A DNA stretch of 64,000 nucleotides. It comes from an uncultured Bacteroidales bacterium (GTDB taxonomy: Bacteria; Bacteroidota; Bacteroidia; Bacteroidales; Paludibacteraceae). Made by a program: the position numbers and the translations under genes. Location: NCBI GenBank assembly GCA_946406195.1, contig CAMJJT010000009.1, positions 1-64,000 on the forward strand, read 5' to 3'. The notes under the pieces were generated by a model. That model was not told the origin of the DNA. It did no database searches and worked only from the letters and a program-made list of their open reading frames with translations. Positions 8,310 through 17,099 of the stretch are shown here, one piece after another (position 1 is the first letter of the stretch; each line of letters opens with the position of its first letter).

Positions 8310-8798
8310 ATGGACAAGACTTTTATTATTCAACCCGAGAGTGGCTTACAATTCGATTGGAACGCAATTGCTGCAAATCCCAGTGGTCGTCATGAGTCCA
8401 ATATTGATTTGGTAGCGTACAAAGCTCTATATATTAGTAAGATCGCTCAAGCGCGTGCGCAGGGTTATGAACCTGTTTTGGTTAGTCTTCCGATCATGGA
8501 TGAGAACCGTTATTTCGCGTACATCACCCGTGGCATGAGTATGCAGGAACGCAAAAACCTGCTTTATTGGTTGGGCGGCAAGACAGAGCGTTTGCGTAAT
8601 ATACATGCGCTGTATAATCTCTTGTTGTTCCGTTTGGCTGCTCAGCAATGCGTGCATATTATTGATATCACCAGTCCGATGCTGGCATGCAATAATTATG
8701 ATGAGTTGCTCGAGAGCGATGGCGTTACTCTTTCGCCGGCCGGCGAAGCGCTTGTAGGAAGCGAGTTAATGAAAGTTCAAGTACACGAGGCGGCTTAA
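8310..8798 (+). CDS. SGNH-hydrolase-like protein lacking catalytic residues
   Basis: This 162-residue cytoplasmic-type protein has no signal peptide. Its second half resembles the end of SGNH/GDSL esterases: YEPVLVSLP, a helix with YNLLLFRLAAQ, IIDITSPML and the final block SDGVTLSPAGEALVG. In active members the last block reads DGxHxxPxG; here the catalytic histidine is threonine. No GDS serine motif is present at the N-terminus. It is therefore probably a pseudoenzyme or a truncated derivative. It has its own promoter and terminator, so it is expressed as a single-gene unit. Function unknown. Confidence 0.65.
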   Translation: MDKTFIIQPESGLQFDWNAIAANPSGRHESNIDLVAYKALYISKIAQARAQGYEPVLVSLPIMDENRYFAYITRGMSMQERKNLLYWLGGKTERLRNIHALYNLLLFRLAAQQCVHIIDITSPMLACNNYDELLESDGVTLSPAGEALVGSELMKVQVHEAA

Positions 8799-8817
8799 CA
8801 CCGCCCCGTGTTTTTTT
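8783..8817 (+). terminator. Rho-independent terminator overlapping the end of the SGNH-like gene
   Basis: The stem ACACGaGGCGG / CCGCCcCGTGT (8783-8793 with 8801-8811) has a single A/C mismatch and a 7-base loop, followed by seven T's. The TAA stop codon (8796-8798) lies in the loop, so terminator and coding end are fused. It also separates this gene from the convergent yidC. Confidence 0.9.
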
Positions 8818-10675
8818 ATCGGCGCATATTGGCTTTTGCATTCTCGCGAGCCATTCGCTGTTGTTCGCGTTGCATCTGCTCTAAGCGAGCCATAAATCCG
8901 GATTTGGGTTTACCGGCTCGTTTCTTTTTGTTCTCTTCCATCTCTTTGAGCATCTTTGCATCATCCAATGACCAACGGAAGATCATCGTCTGTAAGATGG
9001 TGATGAACAGCGATAAGAGGTAGTAATAGCTCAGACCTGCTGCGTAGTCATTGAAGATGAACAGGAACATGAGCGGCATCGCGTACATCATGTATTTCAT
9101 GAACTTCATGTTCGGGTCTGTCGCCTGTGACTGCATGGTGATGTAGGTGTAACCGATGTTACAGATGGTCATCAAGAGGCAGAACAGAGACAGATGGTCT
9201 CCGAGTAAAGGAATATTGAAGCCCCAATGGAAAACAGCATCGTAGGTCGAGAGATCCTCTGCCCACCATAAGGACTTGCCGCGGAGCTCGATGGCCGTCG
9301 GCAGGAACCAGAACATAGCCATCAATACCGGGAACTGGAACAACATCGGCAGACAGCCGATCATCGGACTGACGCCTGCTTGCTGATAGAGCTGCATGGT
9401 TGCAGCCTGACGCTCTTGCATCTTGTCCGCCGGATATTTCGCATTGATCTCGTCAATCTGCGGTTTCAATACACGCATCTTGGCGCTCGATTTATAGCTG
9501 ACGAACACGAATGGCAGGATAATCAGTTTGATCACCAGCGTCATGAGCAGGATCACGATACCGATATGCAAACCCCATGAGGTAAACAGATCGAACATCG
9601 GAATCACCAAAGCCGTATTGATCCAGCTGACGATTTTCCATCCTAATGGAACGAGTTTGTTCAGATAGAGACGGTCTTCTTTCGCCACACCATCGTCATA
9701 CGCCTTGAGCGTGTGGTAATGGTTCGGACCCATATACCAACGCATACCGGTGATCGTCTTGCCCGTTATGTCGAACGGAACGGAGGTATGGGTTGCGTAT
9801 TCTTTGATGTAGCCCGAGTAGCGGTTCTGTACACGTGAGCTGAACTGCGACGAACTGAACGCATCGTCGGCGATGAGGACGGTCGAAAAGAACTGGTCTT
9901 TATAACCAATCCAGCGCACACGTGCCGATTCTTTGGCGTCATCGTCTTTGCTCTCGCTCAGTTTCTCCATCTCGCCACCGGAAAGCATGTATTGCAGCTG
10001 AGCATAACGCTCTTCGAACTTACGTCCCTGCTCTTGCTGCGGAATCAATTGGCGCCATTGAAGCTCAAGCGAGTTCATGTTCTGTGCCAACACGTTCTGC
10101 ATGTTATGAGGCACGAGTGACAGATGCACCATGTACGAGTCGCTCAACTCATATACAAAATCCAACCATGCGTTCTCATCCGCCGTCGGCAGACGCAGAA
10201 TAGCTTTGTTCGGCTCTTCGACGGCAACGGGCGTAAAATACAGATTAGAGGTCTGCAGAATACGATTATTGATGGTGATGAGCGTGAATCCAAAGGAAGC
10301 CTCGTTTGCACGGAACAGACATAGCGGATTGATACTGTCGCCAGATGCATGATAATCAAGCAGTTCTGCGCGTTGGATGACACCGCCGTACGATGACAGT
10401 GTCAAACGCAGATGTTCGTTCTCCAGCGTTACCCATTCTTCTTCCGGTTTCGTCTCTTCGCTCTCCACGGCGATGGATTCTTCGGCGGCATCGAGCGTCA
10501 TCTGGATAGAATCCGAGAGACGCTGTGCCTCGAGCTGCGCCATGCGCGCGAGATTGATTGAATCTTGTACACGTTGACGTTCAGCCAGTTGCTCTTTCGA
10601 CGGACGATTGAGCATGGTGAACCCGACGATGATTGCGGCTATTAGAAGGAAGCCGACCCAAGTGTTTTTATCCAT
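8816..10675 (-). CDS. yidC: Membrane protein insertase YidC
   Basis: The 619-residue Oxa1/YidC insertase works with or without SecYEG. An N-terminal membrane anchor (about residues 6-22) precedes the large periplasmic beta-supersandwich domain, which is typical of Gram-negative YidC. The conserved core begins near residue 350 with the helices IGIVILLMTLVIKLIILPFVF, then the cytoplasmic hairpin with MRVLKPQIDEINAKY and QLYQQAGVSPMIGCLPMLFQFPVL, then three more helices. A basic C-terminal tail ends RENAKANMRR. It is the last gene of a mfd-kdsB-deoD-yidC operon. Confidence 0.97.
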   Translation of the reverse strand: MDKNTWVGFLLIAAIIVGFTMLNRPSKEQLAERQRVQDSINLARMAQLEAQRLSDSIQMTLDAAEESIAVESEETKPEEEWVTLENEHLRLTLSSYGGVIQRAELLDYHASGDSINPLCLFRANEASFGFTLITINNRILQTSNLYFTPVAVEEPNKAILRLPTADENAWLDFVYELSDSYMVHLSLVPHNMQNVLAQNMNSLELQWRQLIPQQEQGRKFEERYAQLQYMLSGGEMEKLSESKDDDAKESARVRWIGYKDQFFSTVLIADDAFSSSQFSSRVQNRYSGYIKEYATHTSVPFDITGKTITGMRWYMGPNHYHTLKAYDDGVAKEDRLYLNKLVPLGWKIVSWINTALVIPMFDLFTSWGLHIGIVILLMTLVIKLIILPFVFVSYKSSAKMRVLKPQIDEINAKYPADKMQERQAATMQLYQQAGVSPMIGCLPMLFQFPVLMAMFWFLPTAIELRGKSLWWAEDLSTYDAVFHWGFNIPLLGDHLSLFCLLMTICNIGYTYITMQSQATDPNMKFMKYMMYAMPLMFLFIFNDYAAGLSYYYLLSLFITILQTMIFRWSLDDAKMLKEMEENKKKRAGKPKSGFMARLEQMQREQQRMARENAKANMRR

Positions 10676-10686
10676 TTATTATTTGT

Positions 10687-11400
10687 TTAAATTATATCAA
10701 ATGCAACGTCCATCATGTTGGTGAACGAGTTCTGGCGTTGCTCAGCGGTTGTTGCTTCGCCCGTCAGGATATGATCGCTGACCGTACAGATGACGAGGGC
10801 TTTCTTGCCTGCGCGTGCGGCATTGAGGTACAGCGCCGGAGCCTCCATCTCGTCTGCCAGAACGCCCATCTTCGTCCAATTGGCCTTACGCGGGTCTTCG
10901 GAATAGAACACATCTGCCGAATAGACGTTTCCTATGTGATGGCGGTATCCGAATTTCTCACATGCTTCTACCGCTTTGCGGGCTAAATAGAAGTCTGCAA
11001 TCGGTGCAAAATTGCCTTGCAGGTCGAATTGGTCTGCATAGTTACTCTCCGTGCAACTTCCCAAGGCAATCACGATGTCGCCGAGCTGTACATAGTTCTG
11101 ACGCGCACCGCACGAACCCACGCGAATGATGGTCTCTACATCGTAGAAATTGAATAACTCGTATGTATAGATACCGATGGACGGAATACCCATACCGTGA
11201 CCCATTACGGTTACTTCTTTTCCTTTGTACGTGCCGGTGTATGCGAACATGTTACGTACTTGATTCACCAAACGCGGGTTCTCCAAATAACGCTCTGCCA
11301 TCAGTTTTGCGCGGAGCGGATCGCCTGCCATAATCACTGTTTTTGCAATCTCTCCATACTGCGCACCATTGTGCGGGGTAGGACAATTTCCTTTTGCCAT
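10687..11400 (-). CDS. deoD: DeoD-type purine-nucleoside phosphorylase
   Basis: Hexameric phosphorylase that splits purine (deoxy)nucleosides into base and (deoxy)ribose-1-phosphate for salvage. The 237-residue protein has the N-terminal CPTPHNGA segment, the phosphate-binding GDPLRAKLMAE and RVGSCGA loops, the EMEAPALY ribose-binding motif and the catalytic aspartate in CTVSDHILTGE. Length matches the low-molecular-weight hexameric class. It lies 11 bp upstream of yidC and 42 bp downstream of kdsB. The spacer to kdsB holds an AT-rich AATTCTCAATTATCC-type repeat. Confidence 0.96.
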   Translation of the reverse strand: MAKGNCPTPHNGAQYGEIAKTVIMAGDPLRAKLMAERYLENPRLVNQVRNMFAYTGTYKGKEVTVMGHGMGIPSIGIYTYELFNFYDVETIIRVGSCGARQNYVQLGDIVIALGSCTESNYADQFDLQGNFAPIADFYLARKAVEACEKFGYRHHIGNVYSADVFYSEDPRKANWTKMGVLADEMEAPALYLNAARAGKKALVICTVSDHILTGEATTAEQRQNSFTNMMDVAFDII

Positions 11401-11442
11401 AATCTTTTGTGTTTTATAAGGTTAATAATTTTCAATTCTCAA

Positions 11443-12192
11443 TTATCCATTATATCTGTACCATTCAATTGCTTTCTTCAGATCCTCCGGCGTGTCGATT
11501 CCGATTGTCTGAATATTCGTAACGCCTACGCGGATACAGTATCCGTTCTCGAGCCATCGTAGTTGTTCCAAGCGCTCCGCTTTCTCCATCGGGCTCTGAG
11601 GCAGTTGGACGATTTGCTCCAACACGTCGGCGCGATAAGCGTAGATGCCGATGTGGCGGTAATGACTCCCGTCTTCGCAAGCAATGACCTTGCGGCTGAA
11701 TAACTGCGCAATGCCCGTGGTCTTGTCCCATTCCACTTTCGGTGTATTCGGGTTCTCCAAATCGGCTTGACTGTCCTTGTCTGTGAACGGGCGGACGAGG
11801 GTCGCTATCTGCGTCTCTTCTCGGTCAAAACACTTCATCAACGTCTCTATCTGCTCGGGTTGGATGAAGGGTTCGTCGCCTTGTATGTTGATGATGACGG
11901 TATCTGCTCCGTTCTGCGCTCGCCATAATGGCGTCGTGATAGCGTGGTAGGCCTCCAAACAACGATCGGTACCGCAGGTATGATCCGGACGGGTCATGAC
12001 TACCTTGCCGTGAAAAATCTCCACAGCGTCGTAGATACGGTCATCGTCTGTGGCTACCACCACGGTGTCGAGAGCCAGAGAAGCTTGGTCATAAACGCGT
12101 CGAATGACGGTCTTGCCGCAGATGTCTTCTAAGGGCTTGCCCGGAAAACGGGTCGATCCATAGCGTGCCGGTATGATACCTATAAATTTCAT
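11443..12192 (-). CDS. kdsB: 3-deoxy-manno-octulosonate cytidylyltransferase
   Basis: Activates Kdo to CMP-Kdo for the inner core of lipopolysaccharide, which shows that the organism has an LPS-bearing outer membrane. The 249-residue protein starts MKFIGIIPARYGSTRFPGKPL, the nucleotide-binding N-terminus of the family. It contains VVVATDDDRI, the NIQGDEPFI metal and substrate motif and the HIGIYAYR block. It starts six bases downstream of the mfd stop, so the two are clearly co-transcribed. Confidence 0.97.
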   Translation of the reverse strand: MKFIGIIPARYGSTRFPGKPLEDICGKTVIRRVYDQASLALDTVVVATDDDRIYDAVEIFHGKVVMTRPDHTCGTDRCLEAYHAITTPLWRAQNGADTVIINIQGDEPFIQPEQIETLMKCFDREETQIATLVRPFTDKDSQADLENPNTPKVEWDKTTGIAQLFSRKVIACEDGSHYRHIGIYAYRADVLEQIVQLPQSPMEKAERLEQLRWLENGYCIRVGVTNIQTIGIDTPEDLKKAIEWYRYNG

Positions 12193-12197
12193 TTTAT

Positions 12198-15100
12198 TTA
12201 GCTATTTAGCGTTTCTATTAACGATAGCAGCTTAATGGCTCCTCCGATTGTCTTGACGTTGGTGATGGTCACCATGCGTCGTCCCGTCGGGAGGCCTTTT
12301 TTGTCTTTCTCTTCGTGCAGTAGACAGCGTTCGGGGCGCGTGGCGGCGTATTGGATGATACGTCCGAATTGTTCGGATTGCCAGTACGCGTCTTTGTTTT
12401 GCACGAGGTACATCGTCAGCCGCTCCCCTTTGAGCAGTATTTTCTCTACTCCCAGCCGGCAACATATCCATCTCAACCGCACTACGCTCAGTAACTCCTC
12501 TGCCGGTTCGGGCAGTACACCGAAACGGTCTATCAGCCGTTTGCGGAAATCGAGTAACTGCTCTTCGCTCCGTAAGTTATCCAACTCTCTGTATAGCGTG
12601 ATTCGTTCGGATATGTTCTCGATATAATCAGTCGGGAAGCAGATGGGCAAGTCCGTCTCCAACTGGCTGTCTGCGCACCAAAGGCGCTGCGCGCCCATCA
12701 TTCCATCATTGAGCGACGTAGTCGCGCTCATTTCATCATTTCCCAACCCTTCTTCCTCCTTCAACTCCTCCACGGCTTCGTTCAAGATCCGCTGATAAGT
12801 CTCATAACCCAAGTCGGCAATAAAGCCCGACTGCTCGCTTCCGAGCATGTTTCCTGCTCCGCGGATGTCGAGGTCCTGCATGGCAAGACTGAAACCTGCG
12901 CCTAACTCCGCAAACGTACTCAGCGCCTCGAGGCGGCGCCTTGCTTCTTCGGTCAGCAACTCTTTCTCCGGCGCGATGAGGTAACAATACGCCTTGCGGT
13001 TACTTCTTCCCACGCGACCACGCAACTGATGCAGGTCTGCCAAACCGTATTTGTCGGCGCTGAAGATCAATATTGTGTTCACGTTCGGGATGTCCACTCC
13101 CGACTCGATGATGGTCGTCGAGAGCAAGATGTCGTAGTCGTAATTGATGAACGCCTCGAGTCGTTCTTCCATCTCGCCTGCGGGCAACTGACCGTGCGCC
13201 GTGATGATACGCGCCTCCGGACAGAGTTTATGAATACGCCGCTCGATACGTGGAAGCATCTCTATCCGGTTGTTGACGATGAAAATCTGTCCGTTACGAC
13301 CCATCTCTAAATCGATGGCCTCTTTGATCAGGTCCTCGTCGTCAATTGTGATCAGTTCTGTCTGAACCGGATAGCGGTTCGGCGGCGGAGTAGTCATCAC
13401 GCTCAGATCGCGGGCTCCGAGCAGGGAAAACTGCAATGTCCTCGGTATCGGGGTCGCTGTCAGCGTCAGTACATCAATGTTCGTTCTTAGGCTCTTCAGC
13501 TTCTCTTTGGCAGCCACGCCGAATTTCTGTTCCTCGTCAATAATAAGCAACCCTAAATCGTGCCATTTGACGCCTTTGCCGATGAGCTTATGCGTCCCGA
13601 TGAGGATGTCTATCTTGCCGGCTTCCAGATCCGCTAATAACTCTTTGATCTCTTTGGGGCTCTTCAACCGGCTCAGGTATTCAATGCGTACCGGCAGGTT
13701 CTTCATCCGCTCGCGGAACGTGTTGTAATGTTGCAACGCCAAAACGGTGGTTGGCACCAGTACTGCTACTTGTTTTCCGTCCGTCGCTACCTTAAACGCC
13801 GCACGCATCGCCACTTCGGTCTTGCCGAATCCCACATCGCCGCAGACCAATCGGTCCATCGGCATCGGACTTTCCAAATCGCGCTTTACATCAGCTGTCG
13901 CTTTCGCTTGGTCGGGCGTGTCCTCGTAGAGGAAAGAAGCCTCCAACTCATGCTGCATGTATCCGTCCGGCGAATAAGCAAATCCCTTCTGCTGCTTACG
14001 TGTCGCATAGAGACGAATCAAATCACGCGCAATGTCCTTTATCTTGTCTTTCGTGCGTTCTTTCAGCCGCTCCCATGCTCCGCTTCCCAACCTTGCAATC
14101 GTCGGCTCCGAACCCTCACGGCCCTTGTATTTGCTGATACGATGCAGGTTATGAATACTCACAAACACATTCGCTCCGTCGCGGTAGTTCAGTTTGATCA
14201 TCTCCTGCGGTTTGCCGTTCACGGGTGTGGTTACCAAACCGCCGAACTTGGCGATACCGTGGTCGCTATGTACCACATAATCGCCTACCTGCAACTGGTT
14301 GATCTCGCGCAGCGTGATAATCGCTTTACCTCTTCGCGCGTTCTCACTCGTCATCGTCACGCGGTGGAACCGCTCGAAAATCTGATGGTCCGTGTAGCAG
14401 CAAATCTTCAATTCTTTATCCACAAACCCTTCATGCAGCGTTGCATTAATTGGTGTAAAGGAAATCTGAGAACTGAATTCCGATGGTTCAAGGCTCTCAA
14501 AAATCGCTTTCAAACGGTCCAACTGTTTCTGTTGATCAGCCAGCACATAAACCGTATATCCTTCCTCAATATGTTTACGCAAGTCCTCTGTGAGGATGTC
14601 AAACTGCTTATGAAAAACAGGCTGCGGACTGATATTAAAACCAATCTCCGTACACACCACCGGCACTCTCTTTTCCTCCTTCCCCTTCGTACTTTCCGTC
14701 AAAGAGCTTTTCTCGCCTATTTCAATGGTGCGTCTCCTGTGTAAATCGAGAGTATTACGGGGTAATCCTAGACCATTCCCCTTATAATCCGCTACTTGCC
14801 AGCTATTCGACACCCATACAAACTCCTCTGTCAGGTAGTCTGTGATCAACGCCTCATTGGCGCTATGCTCACCATTAGGTGAACCAACAATCTCTGCGGA
14901 ATCGACTTTGTTCTTCGATAGTTGGTCTTCTATGTCGAACTCGCGTATAGAATCTATCTCGTCGCCAAAGAAATCCAGACGATAAGGATTATCATGGCTG
15001 TAACTATAGATATCTACAATCGAACCTCGTACTGCATACTGCCCGGGTTGAAACACAAAGTCCACATGCTCAAATCCCAATTCGGATAGCTGTTGGCTGA

Positions 15101-15533
15101 TAGCGGACTGTTGAATCTCTTGTCCCACTCTCAGTGTCATGCTGCGGCTGGCCAGTTCCTGTTGGGCAGGAACAGGTTCCGCAATCGCTTCCGGATAAGT
15201 AACTACAATAGAGGTGTTCTTGCCGGCTAACGCAGTTAATGTCTCCGTACGCTGGATAGAAGCCGCCTCATCAACGGACCGTCTCTTCTGAGCAGCAGGA
15301 AAAAACTGTACATCTGCCTTCAGCGTCTTCAAATCGGCATACAGGTATTGTGCTGCCTCTGGATTGTCAAAGATCACAAAGAGCGGTGCTCCTATTTGAC
15401 GTAACGCCATCGCACGGGCGCTCGCGTGCAAGCCGCTCAAAAAAATATGTGCGTCTGTATGGGCTAACGCTTTCTGTACTGCTGCCAGCTGCGGATGATG
15501 CCCAAATAGTATTTCTAAATCACTTATTCCCAC
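12198..15533 (-). CDS. mfd: Transcription-repair coupling factor
   Basis: The 1111-residue DNA translocase removes stalled RNA polymerase at lesions and recruits UvrA. In order there is an N-terminal UvrB-like region, a CarD-type RNA-polymerase interaction domain around LQVGDYVVHSDHGIAKFGG (about residue 415), helicase lobes with Walker A GDVGFGKTEVA and DEEQ box, and a TRG/autoinhibition C-terminus. Length is close to the family's usual 1100-1150. Near residues 930-945 a variable linker contains an in-frame palindromic repeat also found in the infB leader. It is the first gene of its operon, with its own promoter 33 bp upstream. Confidence 0.97.
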   Translation of the reverse strand: MGISDLEILFGHHPQLAAVQKALAHTDAHIFLSGLHASARAMALRQIGAPLFVIFDNPEAAQYLYADLKTLKADVQFFPAAQKRRSVDEAASIQRTETLTALAGKNTSIVVTYPEAIAEPVPAQQELASRSMTLRVGQEIQQSAISQQLSELGFEHVDFVFQPGQYAVRGSIVDIYSYSHDNPYRLDFFGDEIDSIREFDIEDQLSKNKVDSAEIVGSPNGEHSANEALITDYLTEEFVWVSNSWQVADYKGNGLGLPRNTLDLHRRRTIEIGEKSSLTESTKGKEEKRVPVVCTEIGFNISPQPVFHKQFDILTEDLRKHIEEGYTVYVLADQQKQLDRLKAIFESLEPSEFSSQISFTPINATLHEGFVDKELKICCYTDHQIFERFHRVTMTSENARRGKAIITLREINQLQVGDYVVHSDHGIAKFGGLVTTPVNGKPQEMIKLNYRDGANVFVSIHNLHRISKYKGREGSEPTIARLGSGAWERLKERTKDKIKDIARDLIRLYATRKQQKGFAYSPDGYMQHELEASFLYEDTPDQAKATADVKRDLESPMPMDRLVCGDVGFGKTEVAMRAAFKVATDGKQVAVLVPTTVLALQHYNTFRERMKNLPVRIEYLSRLKSPKEIKELLADLEAGKIDILIGTHKLIGKGVKWHDLGLLIIDEEQKFGVAAKEKLKSLRTNIDVLTLTATPIPRTLQFSLLGARDLSVMTTPPPNRYPVQTELITIDDEDLIKEAIDLEMGRNGQIFIVNNRIEMLPRIERRIHKLCPEARIITAHGQLPAGEMEERLEAFINYDYDILLSTTIIESGVDIPNVNTILIFSADKYGLADLHQLRGRVGRSNRKAYCYLIAPEKELLTEEARRRLEALSTFAELGAGFSLAMQDLDIRGAGNMLGSEQSGFIADLGYETYQRILNEAVEELKEEEGLGNDEMSATTSLNDGMMGAQRLWCADSQLETDLPICFPTDYIENISERITLYRELDNLRSEEQLLDFRKRLIDRFGVLPEPAEELLSVVRLRWICCRLGVEKILLKGERLTMYLVQNKDAYWQSEQFGRIIQYAATRPERCLLHEEKDKKGLPTGRRMVTITNVKTIGGAIKLLSLIETLNS
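12711..12729. repeat. Small palindrome inside mfd, also present in the infB leader
   Basis: GAGCGACGTAGTCGCGCTC contains the perfect hairpin GCGAC-GTA-GTCGC and is flanked by TTCCATCATT and TTTCATCATT direct repeats. The first 16 bp recur exactly at 20639-20654. In mfd it is read in frame within a linker of low conservation. Confidence 0.6.
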
Positions 15534-15565
15534 GCGCGCATATTAACGCAATTTAAAATCGGGCA

Positions 15566-15597
15566 CAAAGGTACAACAAAAAAATGACATAAACAAA
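15566..15597 (-). promoter_or_regulatory. Promoter of the mfd operon
   Basis: Read on the minus strand, the -33 box TTTG (15594-15597) and the -7 box TACCTTTG (15566-15573) are separated by 20 bp with a T-rich spacer. The expected transcript start lies about 25 bases before the mfd ATG. Confidence 0.75.
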
Positions 15598-15646
15598 TAT
15601 TTATGCCACTTTTTGAAGGAATAGTAATATTTTTACCTTCTTATGC

Positions 15647-17098
15647 TTAGAAGTTAAACTTCGTCATGAGCTGTACACGATGGTTAGTGACCCAGTGCAA
15701 ACCCAGGTCTGCAAGACCGTTGTTTGCATTCAAACCTTGGGCGGCATCTCCGTAATGAACGGACGTAATCTCGTACTCCAAGCCTAATTGGAACTTACCC
15801 ACGGTGTAGAGCAGAGTGGGCGAGAGACGAAACATCCGGTTCATATTATTTGCACGCGGATAAAAGTAGTATTTTTTTACCTCGTCTGCGTCAATTCGAC
15901 CATTCTTATTGGGATCGTATAAAGCCTGTTTGGTTCCGAAATTATGGGCATATCCGGCAAACAAAATACCTTGTAATTTCTGCGGATGTTTGCTCTCCTG
16001 TGCGCCTACTTTACCGCCATAAACGATACTAATCCATGAATTGGAAGAGCGGGTCGGAGTGTACGAATACGATCCGTCCGGATTAATACTGCTTACGCCG
16101 TAACCGCCGTTCATGTTCATATGCTCTCCTGCCTCCGCGAGGATAGATTTCGCTTTGATGGAGAACTCGCCTTTCTTGTACTGCAAATAGATGAAAGGCG
16201 AAGCGGTGGTAATACGATCCGATACCTTCACCGATATTTGGTTTTGGAGAGGAACGAGGTTCTCATCCAATGCCAGTCCGACCTGACGCGGTTTGATGCT
16301 GAGCACATCGGCTCCCAAGCGCATAAGGAATCCTTTGTCGTGGAACGAAAGACCCAAATAAGCTTCCGGCGTTTTGCTATAAGCAATATACTCCGCCGAG
16401 GCGCCATTAGGACCTTGCGACGTATATTTCATTTGCCATAACAGAGCACCGGTCAGCGTAACATATTTACCGAGCCGTGCATCCATCTTCACCTGCGGCG
16501 TGCGGCTGAAAGGACCGAACGGAGCACCGGAATTAAGCGCGATAGCATCGCATAAATCGGCTGCCATAGGGTGCCATGTCTGACCGAGAAGAAGATCCAC
16601 ACGCGCATACTCCTTACCCATCTTCAGACTGTCCCAACCAAGCGTCAGATAAGCCTGACGTAGGCGGAGCTGTGCGTCTCCGTTCAGTTTGTGACCTGTT
16701 CCGGTCAAAGCAGCATAGAAATCCGCTTCGATCTTACCGCCGAACTCCGTGTTGCGCCATTTATAGCCGGTTATATTAACGCCTACACGCGTAGTGAGCG
16801 AGAGGTAACGGAAGGTACTGAGTGCGTTCAGATCCTGACGGGGCACGCCGGAAGCGGCTGCTTCCTCTTCCGTTTGGTTATAGAGCACATCGTACGGCTG
16901 GTAGTTGTACAAGTCACCTGTTCCGGACATCGACTCTCGGCTGTCGAAAGTGAAGTAATTACGGATAAATCCGTAGAACTGATAGTGTTGCTTCAGATGC
17001 GACTTGATAGCCGCTTTCTTCGCCTCTTTGCTCTCTTCCTGCGCAAAAGCTACACTGCATACTGCGCAGAGAATATAGATTAAAATACTTCTTTTCAT
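15647..17098 (-). CDS. Outer membrane beta-barrel (porin-like) with an EF-hand loop
   Basis: The 483-residue protein has a cleavable signal peptide (MKRSILIYILCAVCSVAFA). Strands alternate throughout and the protein ends in ...LMTKFNF, with the terminal phenylalanine typical of outer membrane barrels. The overall pattern resembles DcaP/porin-superfamily channels. Residues 395-406 (DPNKNGRIDADE; 15881-15916) form a textbook EF-hand calcium loop with ligands at positions 1, 3, 5, 9 and 12, placed in a predicted external loop. The start at 17098 is preferred because it opens a proper signal peptide two bases after the upstream transporter's stop. With the DASS transporter it may form an outer/inner membrane uptake pair for organic acids (inference). 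Confidence 0.8.
   Translation of the reverse strand: MKRSILIYILCAVCSVAFAQEESKEAKKAAIKSHLKQHYQFYGFIRNYFTFDSRESMSGTGDLYNYQPYDVLYNQTEEEAAASGVPRQDLNALSTFRYLSLTTRVGVNITGYKWRNTEFGGKIEADFYAALTGTGHKLNGDAQLRLRQAYLTLGWDSLKMGKEYARVDLLLGQTWHPMAADLCDAIALNSGAPFGPFSRTPQVKMDARLGKYVTLTGALLWQMKYTSQGPNGASAEYIAYSKTPEAYLGLSFHDKGFLMRLGADVLSIKPRQVGLALDENLVPLQNQISVKVSDRITTASPFIYLQYKKGEFSIKAKSILAEAGEHMNMNGGYGVSSINPDGSYSYTPTRSSNSWISIVYGGKVGAQESKHPQKLQGILFAGYAHNFGTKQALYDPNKNGRIDADEVKKYYFYPRANNMNRMFRLSPTLLYTVGKFQLGLEYEITSVHYGDAAQGLNANNGLADLGLHWVTNHRVQLMTKFNF
15881..15916 (-). other. EF-hand calcium-binding loop in the porin-like protein
   Basis: The twelve-residue loop DPNKNGRIDADE satisfies the EF-hand consensus: D1, N3, N5, G6, I8, D9 and E12. 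It is followed by VKKYYF, which can form the exiting helix. It interrupts an otherwise beta-strand-rich barrel sequence. Confidence 0.7.
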
Positions 17099-17099
17099 C

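Noticed and set aside
13728..14744. Long open frame antisense to mfd
   Set aside because: It is a composition-driven shadow. mfd on the other strand has intact, ordered motifs.
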